Source of the DNA: Macrocybe gigantea
Lineage: Eukaryota; Basidiomycota; Agaricomycetes; Agaricales; Callistosporiaceae
Length of the DNA stretch: 64,000 bases
Reading direction: 5' to 3'
Assembly (NCBI GenBank): GCA_011319805.1
Contig: SJRY01000299.1
Location: forward strand, 1 to 64,000
In this document: positions 37,307 through 49,661 of the stretch, piece after piece
Layout: each line of letters opens with the position of its first letter
Numbering within the stretch: the first letter of the stretch is position 1
Program-made: the position numbers and the translations under genes
The notes under the pieces: model-generated
The model's input: only the letters and a program-made list of their open reading frames with translations
Told to the model about the DNA's origin: nothing
Databases searched by the model: none

Positions 37307-40300
37307 CTACTGTGTCGAAGCTGAAGCGTCTGGTGTCTTCAGGTCCAGGGGAGGCGGTGCATGATTGGTTGCATTCGTATTCAGGTAGGCGTGCGCATAT
37401 TGGGGTGTGTTCGTGTCTTGTTGAGGCAGCAAGCTAGTCGTGGGCTGGGGGGGTCCCATGTATGGATCACGGAAGCCGTATTGCTGATCTGGGCTTGGAT
37501 ACATATAGCGCATGTGGCTATAATAGTCATAGGGTGGCAGCGTCGGTGGGTATGGAATACGATAGGGATCGTTCCTACCATTGTCCTCGGAGTGACGTCC
37601 TGGAGCTACATGATTCCAGCGGGGAGCCATTGCATGGGGTTTGGGGCAGGACCTGGGTATGGATAACCAGCAAATCCCGGCATGAAAGGCATCGGAGGCG
37701 CATATGGCGGATTCGGAACCATTGTTTGATGTGGACCTCCGCTTGTCAAGAAATGCTGCGTGATGTCTTCGCTCTTAATGGCCGTAATGGCTCTTTGATT
37801 TTCAAAGGATTTTGATGTAGAGATATCGGTGGATTCACTGGAAGGTACCTGGTTAGGAAGAGATGGAGATGATTGAGAGGTTGTGGCAATAGCAGGCAGC
37901 GGGAGGCAGTGTGGCGATCTTGTGCTTGATGGCTGAATATCCTGACAGAGGACGGGAGAAGGTTGGCGACTCATCGGAGTAATGGAGACATTCCGGAGTA
38001 GCGGAGGCCTGGTGTTTCCTGGAATTGCGGGAGGGTTTGGTGTGATGGGGAGAATCGGCATGGGTTGTTGCTCTGGGGCTATGGAGTTGGACAATTCTGA
38101 CGTCACTGGATCGAGTGATTCATGGGCTGTAACAATATGAGTCGCACTAGCATTGCCAATCATAGACAGGCTGGGCGGTGCTGGTTGCAGCCTATCATCA
38201 GCATTAGGGTCCGAGGTAACACGAGACTGAGAGTCCTGGTGGGCTTGTTTTAGGGAACGAGCATCAGGCTTGGTTGTAGCGAAGAGTTTTTCAGCGGCGG
38301 CTGTCATATGGTCTAAGAGTTCTTCAGCATTCAACGGGGCAGGATGCGAATGCGGCGTTGATGCGACGGGCATGGATATTTGCAATGGAGACATCGTTTC
38401 TGAATTCCCCATAGCTGCAAAGGGACTTTTGTCAATGGTGCTACTTGGCATCGCGGTGCTACGGTTGGAACGCTGAATCTGAGCTTTTTTGGGCTTGGTG
38501 GTATTGCCAGCAGTCGGCGTGGCCGGCCTTTTGATCCCTTGTTTAGGGGTCAGAGGGTGTGTGGGTGCTGACTCTAAAGTTATGTCTTGCCCAGCAGATT
38601 CTGTGCCGGCAAGTCTATGAGGAATTATAGATTGAATGATGGCAGATTGAAGCGATGGCGGGCTCAGTTTTGGAGTTGTTGGAGCCGTGATTTTAGCGCC
38701 AGAATGTGTTTTCTCGTGTAATTTGGAAGACGAGGCTGATGACTGCTTCGAGATCTTTGGGCCTTTGCCCTTTACTCTCCGCTTTGATGAAGCAACAGAA
38801 ACATCTTCCGATGAGTTGTTGCCATCATCGTCAATGTTGTTCACTTGGCGATCAGATTTCTGGTTCCTATCAATGTCTTTGGCCTCATCATCATTGTCAA
38901 TGTCAACATGTGTCCTTTTGCCTCGAAGGCGATGCGTTGAAGGCTGCTTGCTAGGTGGCACCTCAGCTTCAGCTCTACATGGCCCATCAGAGTCAATTTT
39001 TCCATCGGCGAAGAGCCGTCGGCCTCGTAAAAGAGATGATGAGGCATCAGGAGGAGTGCATATGATGACGGGGATTTTTGACTTGTCAAGAGCTGTGAAT
39101 ATAATGAGATCACAGATAAATCTCCCGAGAAAAAGAGCCGCCTACCCCGCTGGTCAGCTATAGCAAAACAAGGTTTTCTGGCTGGATCATCAATGGCTGC
39201 CAGTAGTTTTCGGACACCATCGGTCGAAAAGTCTTTAATGCCCTGCAGTTTTCTGGTTGCTTTTCCAACTCGTTCGTTTGGAAACTCGACATCATTAGGC
39301 CAGTTCGTAATCTGAAGGCCCTTTTCAGCAAGGACTTTGTGTAAAGTAGACCACGGGAGATTCTTGGGAAGTGTATGTCCAAATAATTCTGAAGGCCTCT
39401 AATCAATGTTTTATGCATCAGACAAAAAAGATATACTTACTGAACTGGCTTATAATATATGACTTGATCGCTCCACGATTGGCATCAGCTTGACGGCTTC
39501 GGGTATTCATGCCATCGGCACTATGATTCGAGTCTTCAGAACCTTCTGATGCATTCTCTTCTGCTTTGGACCTGCCTGATGCAACAGCAGAAAACGTTTT
39601 GAGTTGAGAAGCAAGCGGCGTAGAGGTGAACTCCTTTTTGAACTCCATCGCTAGCGAATGGCTAGAGAAGACATGGAATAAGAGTCGAATAATTAGCCAA
39701 AATATCACAGGCGAGCGCACTGTACATGAGACTTGGCAAGAGCAAGCATCGTGTGCTCATCAAGGTCGAATATGTCTTCAAAGAACTACATTGATAATTA
39801 GACAGCATTGATTAGTAGCGAGTATTACTTACGTGGGCAAGACTGTTCGTGCATGAGATATTCGCAAGGCCTATATCTTCATTAATGACGCCGCCAACGG
39901 TAACTATTAGACTTTCGAATTGCTTGGTTGACGATGCATCGCTGGCCTATCAGGTTAAGCAAGTTAGCATTCGACAGAAATCATAACATAGATAGGCTTC
40001 TAGGCTTACCATGGCCTCGAGCTTAGCAACATGATTGCGAAACTCACGACCACGTTGCATCATGGTTGGCTGCTTCTCGCTCAACCTGAGCTCCTCATGG
40101 GTGTCTAGCATCGCTTCCCAATCTTCATAGGCATTGCGAAAGGCATCATAATAGTCGCGCACTGATGGTGCATCAATATCATACTAGGGCTATATAATGC
40201 CAAGGTTATGCGTACCACTTGCTTGAGGATCATCCAGGCGTCCACGTTCCTCCTCCATGTGCGACGAAAAATAACTCTGATAGATGTTCCAATATGACTT

Positions 40301-40982
40301 CTTGAAATTGACGCGGATATTTCGTGACTGTTGCCATTGACGGAGAATACTATTAGGTGATCGCCCGGTCTGCTCTGTGGCATGTCGCATTATATCGTCA
40401 ATTTTCTCAAATGCTCCTTTCAGAACATCATGATGAGAGTTTGGCATGCGACCTCTCGGCTGAGCTTCAGAGCTGTCATGGAGATTCTCGGACGCTTTGC
40501 TTTTGCCGGAAATTGGAGCGGTCGCTTTGAGATCTGTTGATGTTCCGGAAGATGAAGACGTCCAACCCACCCACGCTTGCGTCGGTGCAGAACGATGCAA
40601 TTTCCTGCATCTCCAATCCTTGTACCAGCGTATCGAAAGCACTGCTCTCCAAGTCCTTTGATGTAGTGGAAGGAATAGAGGAAACGTGCTCAGAACCCAG
40701 TCGCTTCTGAGGCGCTTGAGAGATAGCAGTTTGCTGGCGAGCTCTGGTGGCCTCGAGAGCTTCCTTAATTTCATGAGAGGTGAGACAGGCTGTTTGACAG
40801 AGGAGATAATGTCCACTCACTTGCGAATGATTCAAATTTAGATATGGATCCTTTGGATCATTTTCGGGCAATGAAGACAAGGCGGCAGCACCTGGGATAG
40901 TGCTGCTGGGCGGTAAGAGTATCGTGGTATCATTTACCAGTGCAGGAGGTGAAGTACTGTTTCCAGCAGCAGACAGATGCAT
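37307..40982 (-). CDS. KDZ-associated accessory protein (large)
   Basis: A multi-exon gene. The first exon starts at ATG 40982 and runs to 40821. A 57-nt in-frame intron follows. The next parts carry RMPNSHHDVLKGAFEKIDD, RSYWNIYQ-like text (FKKSYWNIYQSYFSSHMEEE), DTHEELRLSEKQPTMMQRGREF, TVGGVINEDIGLANISC and FFEDIFDLDEHTMLALA. The last 480 residues are Ser/Pro/Thr-rich, starting at LDKSKIPVIICTPPDASSS. Similar proteins accompany KDZ transposases in other Agaricomycetes as I remember them, with no known activity. One base is missing at the G-run 37643-37646: restoring it continues the frame from PYPGPAPK to the stop at 37307. Two further phase problems (near 40560 and 39430) are unresolved. 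Confidence 0.55.
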
Positions 40983-41945
40983 ATTACGAGCTTTAAATTA
41001 TAAATTCAGCGTACAAAACTCCAGACAGGGTTGGTGACTCACAGAAAGAGATAGATGCGAAAGGCGTATCAAAAAATGTACTACAAAATGGAGCCAAAGG
41101 GTATGTCAAGAAGGATGAATGACTATTTCCATGCGCTATAAAAGCGAATACAAAAGATTGGGTATAAGTGCACTCACGAAAATGACCCTGCTAATTCCTG
41201 ATAAAATTTACGTGTTCGTTTTGGATGTAGAACGAGAAAAAAAAGCAAATAAAGAATGAATGACCAATTCTAGTGGATTACGTCTGGTGAAGAGGGCACC
41301 AAAGGATTAACCAAGGCGCTCGAGAGGATGAGCAACAGAGAAGTGAAATCGATAAACAGAGATGAAAACCTGAAGAGCCAAAGCTCCGAGGCCATTCCTT
41401 GTGAGCAACAACGGGGACGCCGGTACACGGCAGGCCAAAATTGTGAGAACCAAATTGAAAATCGGCGATATTTGATCCCTTAGCCGGCATATTCATTTAA
41501 GGACGTCAAACCACCGCCCATGTTGCAAGTAGAGCAAAATGTATTCTACGACTCAATACCAGTGAGATATAAGAAAAACATCAGTGATCTGCTAGGTGAC
41601 ATGCTTCAAGAATTTGCAGTCCCCCATTCGACTTGTTCCTGTCCCTTCACTGGGCAATATCACTCATAGCGAGCCCTTTCCTGTGTAACGTCAAAATCTG
41701 GTATGTTTTCCTTCCAGGTTTCGGAACGAGCATGGGAATTCAAGTCTGGAGAAACAATCATGAGACAATGCACATGACATTGACATAACGCATGGTGGAA
41801 ACAGCTTTGCCATAGGCATGAAGGCAATCTCGCTCCAAAAAGAATGTGTTGCGTGAGGCAGAGCAATATCAAAAGGGCAGGCATGTGTCGAGGACATGAC
41901 CGGTTTTGTCAAATCTGGAAAACATATATACAAACAAACACCGTG
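40983..41945. other. Spacer within the transposon
   Basis: About 960 bp between two minus-strand genes. Short frames at 41278-41496 and 41691-41933 have no support. Probably promoter of the large accessory gene and 3' flank of the next. Confidence 0.4.
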
Positions 41946-42910
41946 TCAGAAACTCTCCACGAACTTGTGATATCCTTTGAAATAGTTCTCGATGATATCG
42001 TCCCATTCCTGCTTAATCTCTTCACCTGTTGCCACTTTTCTTTCCTCGGGAGGTACTGCGACTTCATATTGATGCCCTCCTTGTTCAAGGCCCATCCTAG
42101 CGGCTATCTGCCAACTTCGGCGCTGAAGGACAGGTTAGGCATTGAATGAGCATTATGTGGTTGATCTCACCCTTCTTTCACGATCGGCATCTAAGGACAG
42201 GACCTCCTCCCAGTCATCGAATGACTCAGGAGGGTTGATAATGGAATGGTAATGGTATTTGCACAGATGATACTGGAAGTCCTAATCATTGTTGATTTCG
42301 TTAGTGTCCTTGTTCTACAGAAATCGACTTACTCGTTTGTGTGCTTGAATATTCGCCTCACATTTGGCATTTTCTTCTTCACAAGTTTCATGGACGTCAT
42401 TCTTGCAATTGGTCTGTTCGCTCTCTTCGCCTTCGATGCTCTCAATGTCATTTACCTCGCCTATAGTCTCCTTGTTATGGAGTTCCAAGTTGCTGCATTG
42501 TTTTTGTGTCGTACCTTTTGCTCCCGATGCCTCGCTTTCAGTTATCTCAATATCTGCGCCTTCTCTTCGCTCATGTTTAGCCCTTTGATTGAGCTCACTA
42601 CCGTTCATCTTGCCTCTCCTTCCATCTCTGCCACTGGCTGTCTTGTTCTTGAACGAGTCGATGAAAAAACGGTCAAACCAGAGGATATATGCCTTTTCAT
42701 AGAAGACATCGGTTTTCTTTTCCTTTACAGCATTGTGGTAGAAGGGGATGAGGTATTCCATGAAGCGGTCCTTGGCATCCATAGTGTCCGAGCCAGCCGG
42801 AAAAAACAGGGTTTTCGCATCATAGGGCTTTGCGAGGCAATATGTACGTTAAATCATTATTATTGTTTGATGATACTCACTGGCAAACCTTTGTTAATGA
42901 ACATGGGCAT
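41946..42910 (-). CDS. KDZ-associated protein, 270 residues
   Basis: Four exons (42881-42910, 42333-42827, 42171-42281, 41946-42122) join perfectly in phase. The protein starts MPMFINKGLP, continues PYDAKTLFFPAGSDTMDAK and DRFMEYLIPFYHNAVKE, then has a long charged Glu/Lys/Asn-rich middle. It ends with an aromatic region (DFQYHLCKYHYHSIINPPES, FDDWEEVL) and DDIIENYFKGYHKFVESF. No catalytic motif was recognised. It is transcribed divergently from the next gene, with 125 bp between start codons, so the two probably share a promoter. The role in transposition is unknown. Confidence 0.7.
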
Positions 42911-43035
42911 GTCGCTTGTGCAGTAAACGAGCAAAAGGTGAATTTTTCAGTACGAAATGTGTTTTGGTCAGACGATGGTTGCAAATCAAGGTGAACTGAG
43001 ATGTGCGAATCTCTTCATATGCTACTCTTCCTCTC
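42911..43035. promoter_or_regulatory. Compact bidirectional promoter inside the transposon
   Basis: Only 125 bp separate the start codons of two divergently transcribed element genes, so both promoters must overlap here. No specific motif is claimed. Confidence 0.5.
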
Positions 43036-43738
43036 ATGGGTCGACCTAAGCTATATCACACATCAGATGAACGAAAAGCAGCCAACCGTGCAAAAAGCAA
43101 ACGATATTTCGAGAAGTAAGTCTCGTTTTTCTACGCTTCACAATACTAAGATTTCTACTAAGAAATAAAGCTGACATCCATGATCGGCGACGTACAAAGT
43201 ACAACCAGGACAAAAAGTGGTTTCCTCTATTATCCTCAACTTGAACCAGTTTTCTGATTATGTCCACAGGAAATTCACTTCGTCAGCAACCTCCACTGTG
43301 CATCCACACCAACTGTTAAACGGTATGGAAAGTCCCTCGCGGTCTAGCAAATCCAGTTTGTCATCCCCTCTCGCATACTGGTCAGCTCGAGTGAGAAGCC
43401 TTGCAATGAAATTTGAAAAACTTTTGAATGGGTCGCCGTACGACTTCATCGACAACATTTATCAAGGCTATCTAGCGAGTCGGGACAAGGATGTCCTTCA
43501 TGATGCCATTGTCAAGGTCGACCGACTCCACCATTCAATGCTTCGCTGTCAGGATGAAGTCCTTCAGCTTGATGGTGTAGGCGAAGAATGGTTGCAGGGC
43601 GAAGAGACTTCAAAGTCAATCCTAGTGGTCGTAAACTGTTTGCAAGAGATTTTTTGTGACGCTATGGTGGACCATGATGAACTTGTAAAGTTACATGCAG
43701 GTCAACAGCTTCGGTACCAACAGTTGTACAGACCATAG
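43036..43738 (+). CDS. KDZ-associated basic N-terminal protein, 200 residues
   Basis: Exons 43036-43115, 43163-43216 and 43270-43738 join in phase (introns 47 and 53 nt). The N-terminus is strongly basic, MGRPKLYHTSDERKAANRAK followed by SKRYFEKNKADIHDRRRTKY, resembling an AT-hook-like GRP core and a bZIP-like basic region, so DNA binding is plausible. The rest (YWSARVRSLAMKFEKLLNG, DFIDNIYQGYLAS, VLQLDGVGEEW) is helical. I recall similar proteins scattered in Agaricomycete genomes near KDZ transposases. This is the only plus-strand gene of the element. It ends 24 bp from a possible small minus-strand gene. Confidence 0.72.
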
Positions 43739-43762
43739 AAATAAAATAGATGTCCTACGTCG

Positions 43763-44186
43763 CTACAGGAGAGCATCTGGTATCTCATAACCTGCATTCC
43801 GAAGATAGGCGGCAAGAGCAATTTGATACTCAGACGGCGTATTCCATCCGCCGCAGTGAGTACAGATGAAGCTCAGGCCTAAGGCCAGGGGTGGTACAGG
43901 TGCCGGAGTGGATGGAATGGGGCTTGGCGGAGGAGCTGGGATTACTACAAAGCAGAAAAGTTCATAAGGGTTATAAAACATTCAGACAGCTATTTGCACC
44001 ACGTACCAACAGGACTGGACAATCCTGTGTTGCTCTGACCACCGCGTCCATCGAAATAACTGACAGACTACATGTCTGTATCATATCAGCCATTCGCACA
44101 ATAAAGACAAATGAAGTTTCCGAAGCACTTGCCTGCATCCTGACTGGTAAATATCGCCGTCTCATTGATAGCGCTCGCATGATCAA
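43763..44186 (-). CDS. Possible small gene with C-x-x-C motif
   Basis: Two open segments can be joined: 44186 down to about 44007 (MIMRALSMRRRYLPVRM...) and 43947 down to 43763, which is Pro-rich (VIPAPPPSPIPSTPAPVPPL) then FICTHCGGWNTPSEYQIALA. The C-T-H-C-G-G motif could bind zinc. The donor choice and start are guesses, so treat this as tentative. Confidence 0.3.
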
Positions 44187-44332
44187 CTGGATATGTCATG
44201 ATCTCGCCGCCTTGATGCTGCTTGATTGGATGATGACAAAACGTTTTTTGGTCAGACGATTAGATGATCAATCAACTATTATTTGGATGAACTGTACAGT
44301 TCTTTTAGCCACCGACATCACATGACAGAAAG

Positions 44333-47300
44333 TCACATCAGATGACGCCATAGGAGATAGCGGATGATTGGCAAATCCTGCTGGTGCAAATCTGGTGAAT
44401 GGAATCCACACATGTATGCCGCCATGCACAAAGTGACCCATAGGCCACAGTCGTAACCATTTGTTTGACAGGGCTCCGTCTGAAAACATGAGTAGGGATT
44501 GGGAAACATTGTAGGCCACTTACAATGATGGGACGTGCAATCCAACGGTCGCTAGTACAATGAACGATCGAGTTGCCATTCTCTGCCGCAGCATGGAATA
44601 GCCTCCGAATGAATATCCTTATCTCCTACAGAAGTTCTTAGGACTCAAATATCCAAAATGTATATAGAGTTGGCACATACCTCGATTGTATCAGAACAAA
44701 GCTGCTTGTCTGCGAGACTGTCGAAGATAAAGAGCTCGCCTGTCGCTAACGAAAGGCAGCAGAGTACCCAGTGTAAATGAGGGTCAGAACGGTGTACTGG
44801 AAGAATCCAATGGCTTCGTAACCAAAATGATGTATAGGACATACGACGCCAGACCTCCTGAGTTGATTTAGCATTGTTCACGAGGGGAAGGTCATAAGTT
44901 GAAAACAATGCACACTCATGACCGCGATACATCATGGACTGAGTGGAAAGGAACTTCTGAAAGAAGACAGCTATGCCGTTAACACATATATCGTTTAGCA
45001 GAGCATGCGGAGATGCCAAGATCATGATATCGGATGCATCAAAATGAATACGCCTTGAACCATGTCGAAGTGTTCGTGCTGTCATCATTGAGACGGCGGT
45101 CTCGTGAAGATCTTCTGGGAGATAAAGGAGCTGAAGCAATCCGGAAAAGCGAGTGCAATTTTCCTATGGTAGATCAAGAGTCAGGTCGTACATATCCGAA
45201 AACCAATATGCACATACAGGAGGGCACCACTTGAACTCAATTAGGTGGTCCACCTGTGTTTTCAGTAGTATTTCGTCTCCTTCGCCAGCCTCTGCGTCAT
45301 CATCATCACACAGAAAGAAATCGCCGAGCGTGATTTCATCGATCTGTAGCGAGTCAACACCTTCCGCAAAATCATCAGCAGAAGAATGCAGTAATTTGAA
45401 ATTGACAGGAGCGGAAATGGAAGTCAGTTTCGGCATGACATCGAACGTCGGTGCTCGTGTTGAAAACAGTAGGACAATTTTTTCTGCACGGGCAATGCAG
45501 AAATCCAACATGTCCGATGATATTAGCGAGTTTGTCAGTGACGTCTTCAAACGGAGGAGATGGTCGCGCTTGCATTGTAGTAATGCTGTAATGGATGAAT
45601 CTTTGCAATGTTAGCGATATGGTGACACGATGGTATGACAATCATACTTGATGGCATGACAAGTGCAATGCTGACCGCAGCGAGCTCGTTTCCATACCAG
45701 CGACACAAGTTCTCAGCCTCGACTACCAATCGGCGACGCTCTTCCAAGCAACGATCGACTTTCAACATGGCCCGAATACCTTCACGAATATTTTTATTCT
45801 CCAACCATTGCGGTATGTCGGCGGGATTTTGCATTATCCAAACGTCCTCCATCAGGTCCGACCCATCCCGCAATGCACCCAGTTGCGTTGGTAAAGGCCG
45901 AGGTAATGGGATGCCCCATTCTGGTTGGTGAAGCGCTTCCAGAGTTGCACAGTACTTATTGAACTTGCGAATGGCACTGAGAAGAGCAGGTTTTCGCTTC
46001 GCGATAGCCTTTCGTGTTGCCTGATGAAGTTTCGTACCTGATGGGAGGCACATAAGAATGGTCGCGTCTGTTGAGATGCAATCCTGAACATACCGATCGA
46101 TTGCTCACGCCCGCCAACAGCCTGGTCCAAGTGATCCCATTCAAAAAAGCTCCCAATGGCCCGTTTCCGTATGTTGATCTTCAAGTCCCGAGCCATTAGA
46201 AGAGTACGAACATACTCTAAATTGATTCCCTTGAGGTCTAGAAAAGAATCCTGGATGTTCAATAAGTTATATAACTCGTCAACCTGCGATTTCAAGTCCT
46301 CGTGGGTTGTTCGTAGTCCATCTAAGAGCGCAACAGATTCCGTAGATGATTGAAGCAATGTTTTGGATATAGCCATATAAGTCGAGTGAATGGACTGGTC
46401 GATAACATCAATTTGGTCTTGGAGTTCAAGCACCATTTCAAGCTCCTTCTTCAGCCGCGCAGGTGCGTCTTCAATTGGAAGATCTTAGCATGGTGATGTG
46501 TGGCTAAACAAAGAAAGAACATACGAGCATGCACTGACATTTGCGCCTGCCGTTGCAAAGTCCATTGATAGCGAAGATCTGTCATTGGAATTCCACATTC
46601 TTCTAATATGGCACGAGCACGATTTTCATGAGTTAAAATCCCTTTGTCGAGTTTACGCTGCATCCATTGCCCAAGGTCATCACGTAGTTCTAAGCCAATG
46701 GCGGATACTTGACGATCAATCAACCAGATACGCCTCCCTCGCTAAATGGAAAGTCAGTCAGTGAATCGAAAGTTCATGGAATATACGCACTGAGGAGGTT
46801 CGAGTTATGCCAATGAGCCTCCGCATCCGAGACCACAGTCGTTCAGTGCCTTCCCCATCAGACAGACCAAGCCCTTCCCGAATTCTTGGGTTGTATTCAA
46901 GCTGACAAGCCCATTGGTGGGCATAGGCGTGCATTGCACTTGTCGCAAACAGCAAGCGGTCGACTATCGTCGTTGGCAGAATATCAAACTATATCGGGAA
47001 GATGAGGCAAGCCATATACGGGAAGTAAAGAAAGAACGAACTAATTGAAGACTGCGGTCTAGTACGCAACCAACATCATACAAGACTGCTACAGTTGCAC
47101 TGGGGGTAGGAGATTGTAAAGATGTTCAATCAGTGCAACGGCATATTTCTGTTGCTCGCCAGGTGTGTCGATGTTCGCTAGAAAGATTGGGATGTCATGA
47201 TGACAAACGAGAGCCATTAGCCCACTGTCATCAAAGCGATCGGTGTTTGTCTTCACATTGCTTCCAGAGCCCGCCACATGCGAGGATTCGCATTCGTCAA

Positions 47301-48747
47301 TAGCTTCGTCAGGAACATTATTGCGCTTGCGAGTTGGCTTCTTCCGAGCGTGCTCAATGCGTTCACCAACTTTGTCAACGTCAACTTTAGAGACAAAATA
47401 GCGAGGATCGTAGAATTTTGGACAATCGCCGGCTGATTTAAGGTGTCGATGATTGAAATTCCCATCGACACAAACTTGAATATCGCCGCCTTCCTCGAGC
47501 GGACGACCAAACTCGACACCACCAAAACAAGCCGGACACCATTGCTGGAGAAGTCGTGCACACTTTTGCTGCGCAGTTGCATGGAAGATAATGGCTGGGT
47601 CAGCTGTTTTCTGAGATGGCGCATGTCGGGGAGTGAGGATACGCTCGCATTGACCTCCAATAGATGGCCCAATCAATTCTTCCATCGCAGGCTGGGGCTG
47701 AGTCGGGGATTCCGAGCAGGAGACATCGGCATCTATCTCTGACGCAGCAATTGAAACTGCCTCCTCCACACAATCTTCAATGTGCCGCTGCAGGGTGTCA
47801 TACCATTGCGTCGCGAAGCTCAATCCACGACGGAACGCATCTTTGACTGGATCGTTCTATGGCGTATCATTCAAGGTGTCACATCGAACCAGGAATATGA
47901 AGAGTTACCTTTGAATTGAGAAAAACAAACCCCCGACGTGTGTAAAAGGTGTTCAATGCGCTTGCCATCGCATTGATGGCATCGCAGGAATGCTCGAATA
48001 AAGCTTGATAAAAATCCAGAAGGTGTATCAATATCGCCATCCGGGGATACGTCGGCGCCGTCGGGAAGAGGCCGTTTGAGACCAAAACCTGTAAAAGAGA
48101 CTGACAGTTGCAGCTGATGATGCTGAGCTTCTGAAAACCTGTTTATGCATTAGGATAATAAGGACACAGATAGAATAAAACTTACAGTCTTGGAAAAGAC
48201 ATAATACTGGCGTGGTTACCAAAGTACAGTGCTGTGTACACGAAGCATGAAGAGGAAGCGTGTCAGCGGAAGGAGCGATTTTCCCAGTTGAGGACGCGAG
48301 ATAAGAGAGGTAAGGATTTCTGAGGGTGGGGATGACCGTCTTCCATGTGAGATATAGACTAGTCGCCGTTTTCTCTGAGTGGGCGTGTCGTGAAGGCGAA
48401 TATTCGAACGGTGGCACTTCCAGTGGAAAGGGAAGCGAATGTTCAGTGAAGGTAGGTGTAAAAGCAGTTGATTCCTCTACGGAAGTTTGGGAGGACGGAG
48501 CTCCAGAGTCAGCTAACCCATCGCCCTTGAGTAGAACAGGAGGAGGGTCTGGAGGATTGAGAAGGCATTTGTTTTTCAATTTTTCGAAGGTTTCCTGAAG
48601 GCGACGGCGCTTCAGATCCCTCCCTAGTGGTTGAACTAGAGTCGATGATTTTATTGGATCACGACGCTTCACTGGGCTTGTGAAGACCTTGCCGAGGCCA
48701 AGTGTTGATCGCTGCTGGGCGCGCGTTGGTTTCTTGGGCGGCGGCAT
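44333..48747 (-). CDS. KDZ transposase with CxC1 cluster and C-terminal Ulp1/C48 protease
   Basis: Eleven exons (48186-48747, 47909-48138, 47042-47856, 46791-46988, 46525-46741, 46094-46483, 45648-46037, 45218-45600, 44681-45163, 44524-44625, 44333-44479) total 1305 residues and close in phase if one base is restored in the G-run 47102-47106. The N-terminal CxC1 cysteine cluster (HASCTQHCTL to LSIISCNCQSLLQ) leads into GLFPTAPTYPRMAI. The DDE/RNase H-like core has D in QVCVDGNFNHRH, D in VAVLYDVGCVLDR and E in SDGEGTERLWSRM. A coiled-coil-rich middle follows. The Ulp1-like C-terminus keeps His (DPHLHWVLCC), Asp (LFIFDSLAD) and Cys (QTNGYDCGLWV), a complete SUMO-protease triad. KDZ enzymes move DNA by cut and paste. 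The protease role is unproven. Confidence 0.87.
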
Positions 48748-49661
48748 GATTGTCAAGAGGAGCGGAGAAAAATGATGACATTGTCTAAAATGGGATATTT
48801 GTGATACTAGAGATTGAAGAGGTGCAGGCGGAGTGCGAGTGAAGTTCGAGTGAAGTGCAGAGGGGGGTTGTGCCACGTCGGAAGTCCCATTTACACATAG
48901 AGGTTGGGGCCCGTTGGGGGCCAAACAGGTATATTCCTATTGTACAAATAATTCGCCAACTAGGTGTATGACTAAGCAAGAAATCCGGTGTCTAAGGTGT
49001 GCAAAGGCTGCGCTGCATGGCAGGCAGGCAGATCCCCACACTAGCTCCACGAATGATGGCGCATATGGTGGATACACTGCCGCATAGTGACGTATATGGT
49101 AACGCCGACAAAGACGTATGATATGCAGTGTGGGCGCTTAGGCACTGGCAGGCGCCCAGTCTAAGTATGTCTGTGTGCGTGCTTCGCGGATGATTGGTCA
49201 ACGTTGCAAGTGTGAAAATGGACACGTAGACCTGCGGGATTCCGTAGCAATGAGGCATTTAGATAGGCGAAAGGGAATTGCCAGCGACGAAAGCTTTGAA
49301 TTGATGCTATTCTGAGCCAGGGCGGGTTGTCGGGCGGTGCCGTTTTGATGTCACGGTGAGTCAATATGGATCAGGTCGATCCAAATCGCGTCCCTCGTGA
49401 TCCTGTGCAATGTCGTCCTTGGTTTTCGAAGGCGCCTCTGCGGGCACAGCTTGATTGTCCATTTCCATGAACACATATATACTCACTCGTCCGTCGCGTT
49501 TTACGCCCCACCACACCGTCTGTTCTTCTCCTCTCACATTGCCTCTCGACAGAAGTAAGTGAGCATCCAGCTGCTCTTCCATAACCTGTCAAACGCATTG
49601 TACGTCCGCTCTGGCTGTCTGACTCGCACCCAATCCTCTAACCACTTACTTCTCCAGAGCC
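48748..49661. other. Right flank of the transposon
   Basis: No gene. Holds the transposase promoter, the unlocated right end of the element, and the promoter of DUF6699 protein 7. Confidence 0.45.

Larger units (their letters stand above)
37300..48750. mobile_element. KDZ (Kyakuja-Dileera-Zisupton) DNA transposon with companion genes
   Basis: An 11.5-kb block carries a KDZ transposase fused to a Ulp1-type protease and at least three other genes with the look of KDZ-associated proteins. The transposase reading is complete apart from a one-base loss in a G-run, and the two small companion genes are intact, so the copy looks young. Left and right limits are set by the outermost genes only. I searched both flanks by eye for terminal inverted repeats and a target duplication and did not find them. 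DUF6699 genes flank it on both sides. Confidence 0.75.

Noticed and set aside
37462..39163. Plus-strand frames over the large KDZ accessory gene
   Set aside because: They are shadows of the minus-strand Ser/Pro-rich coding region and contain no domain.
42246..42926. A 226-codon hydrophobic plus-strand frame that looks like a membrane protein
   Set aside because: It is antisense to the 270-residue companion gene, whose four exons close in phase. The hydrophobic look comes from reading Glu/Lys-rich codons backwards.
47089..47106. Stop codon in the KDZ transposase as evidence of a dead element
   Set aside because: One added base in the five-G run restores ATVAVLYDVGCVLDR and closes all exon phases, and the same kind of loss occurs in essential host genes, so a base-calling error is more likely.
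37300..48750. TET/JBP dioxygenase gene within the KDZ element
   Set aside because: Fungal KDZ elements are sometimes linked to TET/JBP genes, so I looked for H-x-D and the matching C-terminal motif. None was recognised in any reading frame of the block.
37100..49300. Terminal inverted repeats and target-site duplication of the KDZ element
   Set aside because: Visual comparison of the flanks gave no convincing pair, so the ends are left undefined.
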